Below are positions 52,578 through 61,528 of a stretch of DNA of 64,000 nt, piece after piece. This stretch comes from Virgifigura sp964551315 (GTDB lineage: Bacteria; Pseudomonadota; Alphaproteobacteria; Dongiales; Dongiaceae): NCBI GenBank assembly GCA_964551315.1, contig CAZKCM010000004.1, positions 1 through 64,000 on the forward strand. Direction: 5' to 3'. The notes under the pieces are model-generated. The model saw only the letters and a program-made list of their open reading frames with translations. It was not told where the DNA came from and did not search any database. A program made the position numbers and the translations under genes. Position 1 is the first letter of the stretch, and every line of letters starts with the position of its first letter.

Positions 52578-53794
52578 TCGGGCCTGCCGGCCACGGCTAC
52601 GAGGCATCGGGCGCCGGAGCGCCGGACGGACCGTTGCTTTTCCTGATCGCCGGAGAGCCGTCCGGCGACCTTCTCGGCGCCCGCCTCATGGCGGCCCTGA
52701 AGCGCCGCACCGGGGGGCGCGTGCGGTTCGCCGGGATCGGCGGTGATCTGATGGCGGCGGAGGGGCTGCGCAGCCTGTTCCCCATGGCGGAACTCGCCCT
52801 GATGGGGATCGTCGAGGTGCTGCCGCATCTGCCGCGTCTGCTGCGCCGAATCGGCGAAACCGTCGCCGCCATCCGGCGGATGCGCCCCGACGCCGTACTG
52901 ACCATCGATGCGCCGGCCTTCAACTTTCGCGTCGCGGCGCGGCTGCGCGGCAGCGGCATTCCCGTCGCCCATTACGTCGCCCCATCGGTGTGGGCGTGGC
53001 GCCCAGGCCGAGCCCGCAAGGTCGCTCGCTTCCTCGACCATATGCTGGCCCTGCTGCCATTCGAGCCCCCGCATTTCGAGGCCCATGGCCTGGCCTGCAC
53101 CTATGTCGGCCACCCGATTCTCGAAACCCTCGACGGCGATGCGGACGGCGCCGCCTTCCGGCGCCGGCACGGGGTGCCGCCGGACGGTCCGCTGCTATGC
53201 GTCCTCCCCGGCAGCCGCCGCGGCGAGGTTTCGCGACTGCTGCCGGCGTTCGGCGAGACCCTCGGGCGCCTTGCGCACCGGTTGCCGGAGCTGCGCGCGG
53301 TCGTCCCAACGGTGCCCGCGGTCGCCGACCGGGTCCAGGCCGCGGCCGCCAAGTGGCCCTTGCCGGCGGTCGTGATCACGGACCGGGACGAAAAGCCCGA
53401 CGCGTTCGCCGCGGCCGACGCGGCGCTCGCCGCGTCGGGCACCGTCGTGTTGGAGTTGGCCGCCGCCGGTGTTCCGACCGTCGCCGCCTATCGGGCGAAC
53501 GCCGTCACCGCGGCGTTGCTGCGCCGGATGCTGACGGTCCGTTACGTAACTCTCGTCAACCTTGTCCTGGATCGGCCGGTCGTGCCGGAGTTCCTGCAGG
53601 AGCGCTGCAGGGCTGAGATCCTGACGCCGGCCGTGGAGCACCTGCTGGTAAGCCCTCCCGCGCGCGAGGCGCAACGGCAGGGCTTCCGGGAAGCCCTGGA
53701 CAAGCTTGCTGTGCCGGAACGCCCCAGCGAGCGGGCGGCCGACGTCGTGCTGGAACTCGCGACCCGGCGATCTAAACCGACCCTATCGGCGTAG
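52574..53794 (+). CDS. lpxB: Lipid-A-disaccharide synthase LpxB
   Basis: 406 aa GT-19 glycosyltransferase joining UDP-diacylglucosamine and lipid X. TTG start overlapping the lpxI stop, with GAGGTG upstream. LLFLIAGEPSGDLLGARLMAAL, IDAPAFNFRVAARLR, APSVWAWRPGRARKVARFLDHML and LPGSRRGEVSRLLPAF are family motifs. Its last 12 bases overlap the tail of the gene on the other strand. Confidence 0.96.
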   Translation: MIGPAGHGYEASGAGAPDGPLLFLIAGEPSGDLLGARLMAALKRRTGGRVRFAGIGGDLMAAEGLRSLFPMAELALMGIVEVLPHLPRLLRRIGETVAAIRRMRPDAVLTIDAPAFNFRVAARLRGSGIPVAHYVAPSVWAWRPGRARKVARFLDHMLALLPFEPPHFEAHGLACTYVGHPILETLDGDADGAAFRRRHGVPPDGPLLCVLPGSRRGEVSRLLPAFGETLGRLAHRLPELRAVVPTVPAVADRVQAAAAKWPLPAVVITDRDEKPDAFAAADAALAASGTVVLELAAAGVPTVAAYRANAVTAALLRRMLTVRYVTLVNLVLDRPVVPEFLQERCRAEILTPAVEHLLVSPPAREAQRQGFREALDKLAVPERPSERAADVVLELATRRSKPTLSA

Positions 53795-54793
53795 CGACCC
53801 CGCCATCACGACCGGATCCTGTGTGCGGGTCCGGTCCTGGATCGTCTGCCAGTAGGCCTTCAGACTCCGGGTGATCATCAAGGCCGCTTCCAGCGCGCGC
53901 CACCCGTCCTCGCCCGACACCAGCGGCGGTTCCCCGGTCCTTACCGAGTGCAGGAAGGCTGCGATCTCCTGTTCGAGGGCGTCGACATTACCGTAATCCG
54001 CCTCCTCGATCTGGAGGTCCGATATGCCGCCCAAGGCGGCATCGCCGTTGCCCTTTCGGATGATCTTGATGCTTCGCTTCAGGAAGTCGATCGTCATGTA
54101 GGAGTCGCGCTGGAAGATGCGCATCCGCCGCTCCGTCCGCAGACTCACGCGGCTCGTTGTGACGTTGGCGACGCAACCGTTGGCGAACTGGATGCGGGAG
54201 CTCGCAATATCCTCGGCCGTCGACAGCACCGGGGCTCCGACGGCGTGGACCCATTCGATCGGCGACTTGACGAAAGCCAGAATCAAGTCGAGATCGTGGA
54301 TCATCAGATCAAGGACCGCGTTCACCCCTGCGGCACGCGGCTTGAAAGGACCGATGCGCTGGGCCTCAACATAGACCGGCTCGGAAATGAGCTCGCGCAT
54401 GACGCGGCCAACGGAGGAGAACCGCTCCAGATGGCCGACCTGCAGCACGCACCGATGCGCGTTGGCGGTGCGAATGAGGGCGCTCGCCTGATCGAGATCG
54501 TCGGTAATCGGCTTCTCGACGAGGACATGAACGCCGTTCTCGAGGAAGGTCTGCGCGATCTCGTAATGCGCCGAGGGCGGCGTCGCGATGCTGACGGCGT
54601 CTACGGTGCCGAGCAGCGTCCGAAAATCCGTCACCGGCGCGACCGAGAAGCGTTCGGCCACCGCGGCAGCACGGCTTTCGTCGATATCGGCGACGGCGAC
54701 GAGCTGCGATCCGGGGAGGTTGGCAAACTTCTCGGCATGGTATTGGCCGAAATGCCCGACTCCAACGACCGCCGTCCGTATTGGTTTTATCAT
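53783..54793 (-). CDS. Gfo/Idh/MocA family oxidoreductase, possible GnnA-type UDP-GlcNAc 3-dehydrogenase
   Basis: 336 aa NAD(P)-dependent sugar oxidoreductase. Rossmann segment RTAVVGVGHFGQYHAEKFANLPGSQLVAVADI; the family EKP motif in VLVEKPITDDLDQA; and a catalytic-type Asp/His region DLMIHDLDLILAF. Start ATG 54793 with GGAAGGAG upstream. It converges on lpxB with a 12-base overlap. In bacteria whose lipid A contains 2,3-diamino-2,3-dideoxyglucose, GnnA is a member of this family encoded near lpx genes. That role is inferred from neighbourhood; the partner aminotransferase GnnB is not in the window. Confidence 0.85.
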   Translation of the reverse strand: MIKPIRTAVVGVGHFGQYHAEKFANLPGSQLVAVADIDESRAAAVAERFSVAPVTDFRTLLGTVDAVSIATPPSAHYEIAQTFLENGVHVLVEKPITDDLDQASALIRTANAHRCVLQVGHLERFSSVGRVMRELISEPVYVEAQRIGPFKPRAAGVNAVLDLMIHDLDLILAFVKSPIEWVHAVGAPVLSTAEDIASSRIQFANGCVANVTTSRVSLRTERRMRIFQRDSYMTIDFLKRSIKIIRKGNGDAALGGISDLQIEEADYGNVDALEQEIAAFLHSVRTGEPPLVSGEDGWRALEAALMITRSLKAYWQTIQDRTRTQDPVVMAGSLRR

Positions 54794-54986
54794 TCTTTTA
54801 GAGCTCCTTCCGACCGCCGGGGACATTCGCGCGCTTGACGGTCGGGAAGGGAGCCGGCCCGAAGGACGTCGCACAGCCGGGGCGGCTTCGACCCCGCCAA
54901 AATGCGCTGCCGCCGACCCTTTGCCGCGCGCCTCTGCGCTGTATACAATGACCCACGGCAACCTTGCAACTGCAGGAGATCGGGTT

Positions 54987-55421
54987 ATGGCGACGCAGGC
55001 AGCGCCCGTTGACGAGGCACGGCGCACGGCGAATTTTCGGCTTCTCCACACGATGATCCGTGTCCGCGACCTCGACAAGTCGATCGATTTCTACACGCGT
55101 CTCCTGGGTATGAGGCTCCTGCGGAAGAAAGACTACCCGAGCGGCGAGTTCACCTTGGCCTTCGTCGGCTACGGGGACGAGGAAACCGGCACCGTCCTTG
55201 AGCTGACCCACAATTGGGGACGGAAGGAGCCCTACGACCTGGGATCTGGATTCGGTCATCTCGCCATCGGCGTCCCGGACATCTACGGCACCTGCGAAGC
55301 CCTGGCCGCGGAGGGCGTGAAGATTCCGCGACCGCCGGGACCGATGAAGCACGGCGGCAGCGTCATCGCCTTCATCGAGGACCCGGACGGCTACAAGATC
55401 GAGCTGATTCAACAAGACTAG
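54987..55421 (+). CDS. gloA: Lactoylglutathione lyase (glyoxalase I)
   Basis: 144 aa vicinal-oxygen-chelate enzyme converting the methylglyoxal-glutathione adduct to lactoylglutathione. LLHTMIRVRDLDKSIDFYTRLLGM holds the first metal His; VLELTHNWG, GSGFGHLAIGVPDIY (second His) and DPDGYKIELIQ (last Glu) follow. ATG 54987 with AGGAGAT upstream. Divergent from the oxidoreductase gene across a 193-bp gap. Confidence 0.95.
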   Translation: MATQAAPVDEARRTANFRLLHTMIRVRDLDKSIDFYTRLLGMRLLRKKDYPSGEFTLAFVGYGDEETGTVLELTHNWGRKEPYDLGSGFGHLAIGVPDIYGTCEALAAEGVKIPRPPGPMKHGGSVIAFIEDPDGYKIELIQQD

Positions 55422-55449
55422 CGTCCTACGGCGGCCGCGGCCCGGCGCC

Positions 55450-56787
55450 TCAGCGGCGCTGGGCCATCGGCACGTAGGCCCGCTGCGTATGTCCCGTATA
55501 GAGCTGGCGCGGTCGCCCGATGCGCTGCGACGGGTCTTCGATCATCTCGTTCCACTGCGCGACCCAGCCGACCGTCCGGGCGACCGCGAAGAGGACGGTG
55601 AACATGGAGGTCGGGAAACCGATCGCCTGAAGGATGATGCCGGAGTAGAAATCGACGTTCGGATACAGTTTCCGCGTAACGAAATAGTCGTCCTCAAGGG
55701 CAATCCGCTCGAGCTCCATCGCGAGTTCGAGGAGCGGCTGATCGCGAGCGCCGAGCGCGTCGAGCACCTCGTGGGCCGACTGGCGCATCATTGCCGCCCG
55801 CGGATCGTAGTTCTTGTATACCCTGTGCCCAAACCCCATGAGGCGGAACGGATCGTCCTTGTCCTTCGCGCGATTGATGAACTCGGGAATCCGGTCCTTG
55901 TGGCCGATCTCCCGAAGCATGTTGAGAACGGCTTCGTTCGCGCCACCATGCGCCGGGCCCCAGAGCGAGGCAATGCCGGCGGCGATGCAGGCGAAGGGAT
56001 TGGCGCCGCTCGACCCCGCGATCCGAACGGTGGAGGTCGAGGCGTTCTGCTCATGGTCGGCGTGAAGGATGAAGATTCGGTCCATCGCCCGCGCCACGAC
56101 CGGATTGATCTTGTACTCCTCAGTCGGCACCGCGAACGTCATGTGGAGGAAATTCTCGACGTAGCTCAGATCGTTGCGCGGATAGATGAAAGGCTGGCCG
56201 ACGGAATACTTGTACGCCATGGCCGCGATGGTCGGGATCTTCGCGATGAGCCTGTGCGAAGCAACTAGGCGCTGTCGCGCATCGCTGATGTCGGTGCTGT
56301 CGTGATAGAAAGCCGAAAGCGCGCCGACGACGCCGACGAGCACGGCCATCGGATGGGCATCGCGGCGGAATCCGCGGTAGAAGGTGTGGATCTGCTCGTG
56401 CAGCATCGTGTGGTAGGTGATGTCGTGCACGAAATTCTTCTTCTGCTCCGCGTTCGGCAGCTCGCCGTGCAGCAGCAGATAGGCGACCTCCATGAAGTCG
56501 GAGTGCTCGGCCAGCTCCTGGATCGGATAGCCACGGTAGAGAAGGATGCCCTCCTCGCCGTCGATGAAGGTTATCTTCGATTCGCAGCTGCCGGTCGACG
56601 TAAAGCCGGGATCGTAGGTGAACAGGCCGTGATCGTTGTAGAGCCGTCGCACGTCGATGACACGCGGTCCGAGCGTCCCCTCCAGAACGGGCATTTCCCA
56701 GGTCTTGCCCGTGCTGTTGTCGGTAACGGTAATGGTGCCGCCCTTTTTTCCCCCGTTACCGCCGGCTCTCTCGATGCGTTCGGCCAT
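55450..56787 (-). CDS. gltA: Citrate synthase
   Basis: 445 aa type II (hexameric type) citrate synthase of the TCA cycle. Active-site segments: LHADHEQNASTSTVR, MGFGHRVYKNYDPRA and the C-terminal DFYSGIILQAIGFPTSMFTVLFAVARTVGWVAQW. The N-terminal beta-rich domain TITVTDNSTGKTWEMPVL is present. Start ATG 56787 with GAGGGATGG-like ribosome site. Downstream of gltX on the same strand. Confidence 0.97.
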   Translation of the reverse strand: MAERIERAGGNGGKKGGTITVTDNSTGKTWEMPVLEGTLGPRVIDVRRLYNDHGLFTYDPGFTSTGSCESKITFIDGEEGILLYRGYPIQELAEHSDFMEVAYLLLHGELPNAEQKKNFVHDITYHTMLHEQIHTFYRGFRRDAHPMAVLVGVVGALSAFYHDSTDISDARQRLVASHRLIAKIPTIAAMAYKYSVGQPFIYPRNDLSYVENFLHMTFAVPTEEYKINPVVARAMDRIFILHADHEQNASTSTVRIAGSSGANPFACIAAGIASLWGPAHGGANEAVLNMLREIGHKDRIPEFINRAKDKDDPFRLMGFGHRVYKNYDPRAAMMRQSAHEVLDALGARDQPLLELAMELERIALEDDYFVTRKLYPNVDFYSGIILQAIGFPTSMFTVLFAVARTVGWVAQWNEMIEDPSQRIGRPRQLYTGHTQRAYVPMAQRR

Positions 56788-56863
56788 GCTTAACCATCCC
56801 TCCGGTCGCCAAAGCCCTGCTTGCGAAAATTTGGCCCGACAATAGTGCCGATGGCCGGAATGT

Positions 56864-58291
56864 TCAATTGACGGTTCGCGCTTCCCCAACGCGGCCGGCA
56901 TCCGCGATCCGGGCCAGGCTCTCCTCTCGGCCAAGAACCTCCATTACCTCGAAAATTCCGGGAGAAACGGTGGTTCCGGTGAGCGCCGCCCGAAGCGGCT
57001 GCGCCACCTGGCCCAGCTTGACCGACTGCTCCTCCGCGAAGCGGCGGACCTCCTCCTCGATCGCCGTCTGGGTCCAGTCCTCGATCGCCGCGAGGCGCCG
57101 GGCGAGGTCGTCGAGACGCCGTCTGGCTTCGGGCGTCAGGAGGTCGAGCGCCTTCTCGGTAAACGGCAGCGGGCGGGAACGGACGTAGAACAGCGCGTTG
57201 TCCGCGAGTTCCTCGAGCGTCTTGGCACGCGGCTTCAGCCCCGGCATGCCGCGCAGCAGGCGCTCGCGCGCGGCCTCGTCCGGTGCTTGGCCGCCCAACC
57301 GGCGTTGCAACCGCGGCAGGATGAGTTCGACCAGGCGGGCATCGTCGGCGGCCCGTAGATAATGGCCGTTGAGGTAGTCGAGCTTGGCGTAGTCGAAGCG
57401 CGACGGCGAGCGGCCGACGCCGTCGAGGTCGAACCAGGCGATCGCCTGCTCGGTGTCGATGATCTCGTCGTCGCCGTGAGCCCATCCGAGCCGCAGCAGG
57501 TAGTTCCGCATCGCCTCCGGCAGGTATCCCATCTCGCGATAGGCGTCGACGCCGAGAGCGCCATGCCGCTTCGACAGCTTGGTGCCGTCCGGCCCGTGGA
57601 TGAGGGGAATATGGGCGAAAGCCGGCGGCGTCCAATCCATTGCCCGATAGAGCTGAAACTGGCGGAAGGTGTTGGTCAGATGGTCGTCGCCGCGGATGAT
57701 GTGCGTGATGCCCATGTCGTGGTCGTCGACGACGACGGACAGCATGTAGGTTGGCGTGCCGTCGGCACGCAGCAGCACCATGTCGTCCAGCTGCTCGTTG
57801 GCGATGCGGACCTCGCCCTGGACCAGGTCCTGGATGATGGTGTCGCCGGTCTGCGGCATCTTGATGCGGACGACCGGCGCCACGCCGGGCGGTGCCTCCG
57901 AGGGATCGCGATCTCGCCAGCGTCCGTCGTATCGGACGGGCCGGCCGGCGGCGCGCGCCTCGTCCCGCATCGCCTGCAGCTCTTCCGGCGTGCAGTAGCA
58001 GTAATAGGCCTTGCCCTCGGCCAGCAGCCGGCGGGCGACCTCCGCGTGGCGCTCTGACCGGGTCGACTGGAAGACCGGCTCGCCGTCCCAATCGAGGCCA
58101 AGCCAGCGCAGCCCGTCGAGGATGGCGTCGATCGCTTCCTTCGTCGAACGCGCGCGGTCGGTGTCCTCGATGCGCAGCAGGAATCGGCCGCCGTGATGCC
58201 TGGCGTAGAGCCAGTTGAAGAGGGCGGTGCGGGCGCCACCGATGTGCAGGAAGCCGGTCGGCGAGGGGGCAAAACGTGTAACGACGGTCAT
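56864..58291 (-). CDS. gltX: Glutamyl-tRNA synthetase
   Basis: 475 aa class I synthetase. HIGH-type signature PSPTGFLHIGGARTALFNW at the N-terminus and KLSKRHGALGVD as the KMSKS-type loop. Alphaproteobacteria often make Gln-tRNA indirectly via this enzyme and an amidotransferase. Length and order are normal; 76 bp before gltA, divergent from comEC. Confidence 0.97.
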   Translation of the reverse strand: MTVVTRFAPSPTGFLHIGGARTALFNWLYARHHGGRFLLRIEDTDRARSTKEAIDAILDGLRWLGLDWDGEPVFQSTRSERHAEVARRLLAEGKAYYCYCTPEELQAMRDEARAAGRPVRYDGRWRDRDPSEAPPGVAPVVRIKMPQTGDTIIQDLVQGEVRIANEQLDDMVLLRADGTPTYMLSVVVDDHDMGITHIIRGDDHLTNTFRQFQLYRAMDWTPPAFAHIPLIHGPDGTKLSKRHGALGVDAYREMGYLPEAMRNYLLRLGWAHGDDEIIDTEQAIAWFDLDGVGRSPSRFDYAKLDYLNGHYLRAADDARLVELILPRLQRRLGGQAPDEAARERLLRGMPGLKPRAKTLEELADNALFYVRSRPLPFTEKALDLLTPEARRRLDDLARRLAAIEDWTQTAIEEEVRRFAEEQSVKLGQVAQPLRAALTGTTVSPGIFEVMEVLGREESLARIADAGRVGEARTVN

Positions 58292-58505
58292 GGTGATGGC
58301 GTTGTGCTCCAGTTCGCCGCGCGGAGGCGGTGTTTAGCACATCCGCCGGTTCGATCTCAACGTCACGGCCACCTTGGTCGGGCGGCGGTCGGGATGCGAT
58401 ATTGAGGCGGCACGATGCCGGGGGATTCATGAACCAATTGAGACGCCTTCGCGCCGATGTCAATGGACGGCGCGACTTCCGACGCTCAGAGCGCGCGGCC
58501 GCGCC

Positions 58506-60650
58506 ATGAGCGAAAGCGTGGCCCGCGGGGGCGAAACGCTCCCGTCGGCCGTCCTCGGCCGGTTGGGCGCAGCCCTGGCGGCGGAAAGCGGGCGCTGGGC
58601 GCTGTGGATTCCCGTCGCCCTCGGCCTCGGAATCGCCGCCTACTTCGCCTTGCCCGTGGAACCGCCGGCCTGGACCGGCCTCGCGGGTCTCGCTCTGACC
58701 GGGCTCGCGGCCCTCGCGGCGCGCCGCCATCCCCCGCTTCTCGCCGCGACGCTCGCCGCCATGGCCGTTTGCCTCGGCCTCGCGGCGGCGCAGGCGCGCA
58801 CCGCCGCGGTCGACGCGCCGGTGCTGTCGCGGGAGATCCGCTGGGCCGCCGTTATCGGCCGGGTGGCGGAGGTCGAGCGGCTGGCCGCCGGCCGGCGCTT
58901 GGTCCTTGACCGCGTGCGGATCGAAGAGTTGGAGCCTCGGCGGACGCCGGAGCGGATCCGTGTCCGCATCGCCACCGATGAACCGCCGCTCTGGCCCGGC
59001 CAATGGGTGCGGCTGCAGGCGACCCTGGGTCCACCGTCCGCGCCGGCGGCGCCGGGCGCCTTCGACTTCCAGCGTCACGCGTTCTTTCAGGGGATCGGCG
59101 CCATCGGCTTCGCCTTCGGCGCGGCGGAGCCGATCGAGCCGCCGGGTGACGCCGCCGGCGCGGAGCCCGCCGCATGGCGCATCTGGCTCGCCGGCCTGCG
59201 CCAGGACCTCACGGACCGGATCCAGGCGGCCCTGCCGGGCGCGACCGGCGCCATCGCCGCCGCCCTCACGACCGGAAGCCGGGCCGCCATCCCCGAGCCG
59301 GTGCTCGAGGCCATGCGCGATTCGGGCCTGGCCCATCTGCTTTCGATCTCCGGCCTGCATTTCGGGCTCGTGGCCGGGATTCTGTTCGTCGGCACCCGCG
59401 CGCTGCTGGCTCTCGTACCGGCCCTGGCGCTGGCCTACCCGATCAAGAAGTGGGCCGCGCTGGCGGCTCTGCTCGGAAGCACCGCCTATCTCCTTATCTC
59501 CGGCGGCACGGTGCCGACACAACGATCCTTCGTGATGGCGGGGCTCGTGCTGCTCGCGGTGATGGTCGATCGTTCCGCCATCTCGATGCGGCTCGTGGCC
59601 TGGGCGGCGGCGGTCATCCTGCTGCTGAGCCCCGAAACGCTGACGGGCCCGAGCTTCCAGATGTCCTTTGCCGCGGTGGTCTGCCTGATCGCCGCTTTCG
59701 AGGCAACGCGGGGCTACCGCGCCCGGCGGCGGGCGGATGCAGGATGGCTGCGGCGGCTCGGGCACTACGCCGCCGCCCTGGCGGCCACGAGTCTCATCGC
59801 GACGCTCGCGACCGCGCCCTACGCCGTTTACCACTTTAACCGCGTGGCGGACTACGGGCTCGTCGCCAACATGATCGCCGTGCCGATGACCGGATTCTGG
59901 GTCATGCCTTGGGCCGTCATCGCCTTCCTCCTGATGCCCTTCGGCCTCGAGCGGTTCGGGTTGGTGCCGATGGGGTGGGGGATCGACGGCATCGTCACCG
60001 TCGCCGAGACGGTGGCCGCCTGGCCGGGCGCGGTGATGCTGATTCCCGCGATTCCGACGGTCGCCCTCGGGCTGATCACCCTGGGTGGCCTCTGGCTCTG
60101 CCTGTGGCAGCGACCCTGGCGCCTCTATGGATTGGCCGGCGTGGCCGCGGGCGTGATCGCCGCGGCCTTGCTGGCCCGTCCGCCGGACCTCCTGGTCTCA
60201 GGTGACGGCAGGCTCATCGCGGTGAGCGACGCCGGCGGTCGGCTGCTGCTATCGTCGCGCCGCGCCGCGCGGTTCGAGGGCGAAATCTGGTTGCGCCGCG
60301 CAGGACAGGTGGACCCGCTATCGTGGCCGCGCGACGGCTACGGGGCCGACGGGCGGCTTGCCTGCGACTCTCTGGGCTGTCTCTACCGGACGGCAGGGCG
60401 GACCGTCGCGCTGGTCCAGGAACCCGCCGCCCTCGCCGAGGACTGCCCGATCGCGGACCTCGTGATCAGCACGGAGCCGGTTCACCGCCACCTCTGCCCC
60501 ACGCCGCAGCGGATCATCGACCGATTCGACCTCTGGCGCGACGGCGCCCACGCCGTCTGGATCGGAGCCGACGGTGACCTGACGGTCCGCTCGGTCCGCG
60601 ACCTTCGCGGCACGCGCCCCTGGGTCCTGGACCCTCAGGGAAAGCAGTAG
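58506..60650 (+). CDS. comEC: ComEC/Rec2 family competence-type membrane protein
   Basis: 714 aa. N-terminal helices, an OB-like extracytoplasmic domain (ARRHPP... to about residue 200), then the Competence membrane domain with GAIAAALTTGSRAAIPEPVLEAMRDSGLAHLLSISGLHF and several helices to about residue 560. The C-terminal 150 residues resemble the degenerate tail of alphaproteobacterial members and lack the HxHxDH zinc motif of the metallo-beta-lactamase nuclease domain in Bacillus ComEC. Known role of the family: DNA channel for transformation. ATG 58506 chosen by conserved length; ribosome site weak. Convergent with lexA. Confidence 0.9.
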   Translation: MSESVARGGETLPSAVLGRLGAALAAESGRWALWIPVALGLGIAAYFALPVEPPAWTGLAGLALTGLAALAARRHPPLLAATLAAMAVCLGLAAAQARTAAVDAPVLSREIRWAAVIGRVAEVERLAAGRRLVLDRVRIEELEPRRTPERIRVRIATDEPPLWPGQWVRLQATLGPPSAPAAPGAFDFQRHAFFQGIGAIGFAFGAAEPIEPPGDAAGAEPAAWRIWLAGLRQDLTDRIQAALPGATGAIAAALTTGSRAAIPEPVLEAMRDSGLAHLLSISGLHFGLVAGILFVGTRALLALVPALALAYPIKKWAALAALLGSTAYLLISGGTVPTQRSFVMAGLVLLAVMVDRSAISMRLVAWAAAVILLLSPETLTGPSFQMSFAAVVCLIAAFEATRGYRARRRADAGWLRRLGHYAAALAATSLIATLATAPYAVYHFNRVADYGLVANMIAVPMTGFWVMPWAVIAFLLMPFGLERFGLVPMGWGIDGIVTVAETVAAWPGAVMLIPAIPTVALGLITLGGLWLCLWQRPWRLYGLAGVAAGVIAAALLARPPDLLVSGDGRLIAVSDAGGRLLLSSRRAARFEGEIWLRRAGQVDPLSWPRDGYGADGRLACDSLGCLYRTAGRTVALVQEPAALAEDCPIADLVISTEPVHRHLCPTPQRIIDRFDLWRDGAHAVWIGADGDLTVRSVRDLRGTRPWVLDPQGKQ

Positions 60651-60671
60651 GGCGGGCGAGGCCGTCCCACC

Positions 60672-61385
60672 TCAATATCGGCGAATCAATCCCCTCAGCC
60701 GGCCCTGGATCTTGACCCGGTCAGGGCCGAAGATGCGGATCTCGTAAGCCGGATTCGCCGGCTCGAGCGCCACGGAATCGCCCTTGCGCCGGAGCCTCTT
60801 CAGCGTCACCTCGCTGCCATCGACCAGTGCGACGATGATGGCGCCGTTCTCCGCCGTCTCGCAGCGCTCGATCACCACGGTGTCGCCGTTCAGGATCCCG
60901 GCACCGATCATCGAGTCGCCTTCGACCTCGAGCGCGTAGTAGTCGCCGCGGCCGAGCAGGCTCGCCGGCACCTCGACACTGTTCGAGTGGTCGCGCAAGG
61001 CCTCGATCGGGGTGCCGGCCGCGATCCGCCCGTAGAGCGGGAGCTGCACCACTTCGGAGGCCTCGTTGCTCACCGCCGCGCCGGGCAAGGCCGCCTTGAA
61101 GTCGCCGCGGATGACGTTCGGAGAGAAACCGCCGCGGCCGGGCGCCCGCTCGCCTTGGCGGATCCCGATCTCGTCCGGCAGCCGCAGCACCTCGAGCGCC
61201 CGCGCCCGATGGGGCAGGCGCCGGATGAAGCCGCGCTCTTCGAGACCGGTGATCAAGCGGTGAATCCCCGACTTCGACTTCAGATTGAGCGCATCCTTCA
61301 TCTCGTCGAAGGAGGGAGAGACGCCGGTTTCGCTCAGACGGCGATTGATGAAGAGCAAGAGCTCATGTTGCTTTCGCGTCAGCAT
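60672..61385 (-). CDS. lexA: SOS response repressor LexA
   Basis: 237 aa. N-terminal winged helix (MLTRKQHELLLFINRRLSETGVSPSFDEMKDAL) and C-terminal S24 self-cleaving domain: scissile Ala123-Gly124 in YGRIAAGTPIEAL, Ser158 in VEGDSMIGAG and Lys196 in EVTLKRL. ATG 61385 follows GAGGGAAG. Two alphaproteobacterial-type LexA boxes lie upstream, consistent with autoregulation. Confidence 0.97.
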   Translation of the reverse strand: MLTRKQHELLLFINRRLSETGVSPSFDEMKDALNLKSKSGIHRLITGLEERGFIRRLPHRARALEVLRLPDEIGIRQGERAPGRGGFSPNVIRGDFKAALPGAAVSNEASEVVQLPLYGRIAAGTPIEALRDHSNSVEVPASLLGRGDYYALEVEGDSMIGAGILNGDTVVIERCETAENGAIIVALVDGSEVTLKRLRRKGDSVALEPANPAYEIRIFGPDRVKIQGRLRGLIRRY

Positions 61386-61433
61386 TCTTCCCTCTCGATT
61401 ACGGTGACCGCTCGGGCGCCCGCCAAGGGTTTG

Positions 61434-61448
61434 GAACAAAACCTAAAC
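61434..61448 (-). promoter_or_regulatory. LexA (SOS) box, one mismatch
   Basis: Read on the lexA strand: GTTTAGGTTTTGTTC, matching GTTC-N7-GTTC except T for C at position 4. About 49 bp before the lexA start. Confidence 0.65.
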
Positions 61449-61458
61449 ATCCGATTCT

Positions 61459-61473
61459 GTTCTAGTTTGGTTC
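61459..61473 (+). promoter_or_regulatory. LexA (SOS) box, perfect
   Basis: GTTCTAGTTTGGTTC, an exact GTTC-N7-GTTC direct repeat, the operator type known for alphaproteobacterial LexA. Ten base pairs beyond the first box, between lexA and moeA. Confidence 0.85.
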
Positions 61474-61528
61474 CGCTTGCGCGTCAAGCCTGGACCTCCG
61501 GGCGTCTCGGCACGGCGTCGAGGCGCAG

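Noticed and set aside
56790..59834. Minus-strand open frame of 1014 codons spanning gltX and part of comEC
   Set aside because: Overlaps gltX in another frame and comEC antisense; gltX and comEC both have clear motifs.
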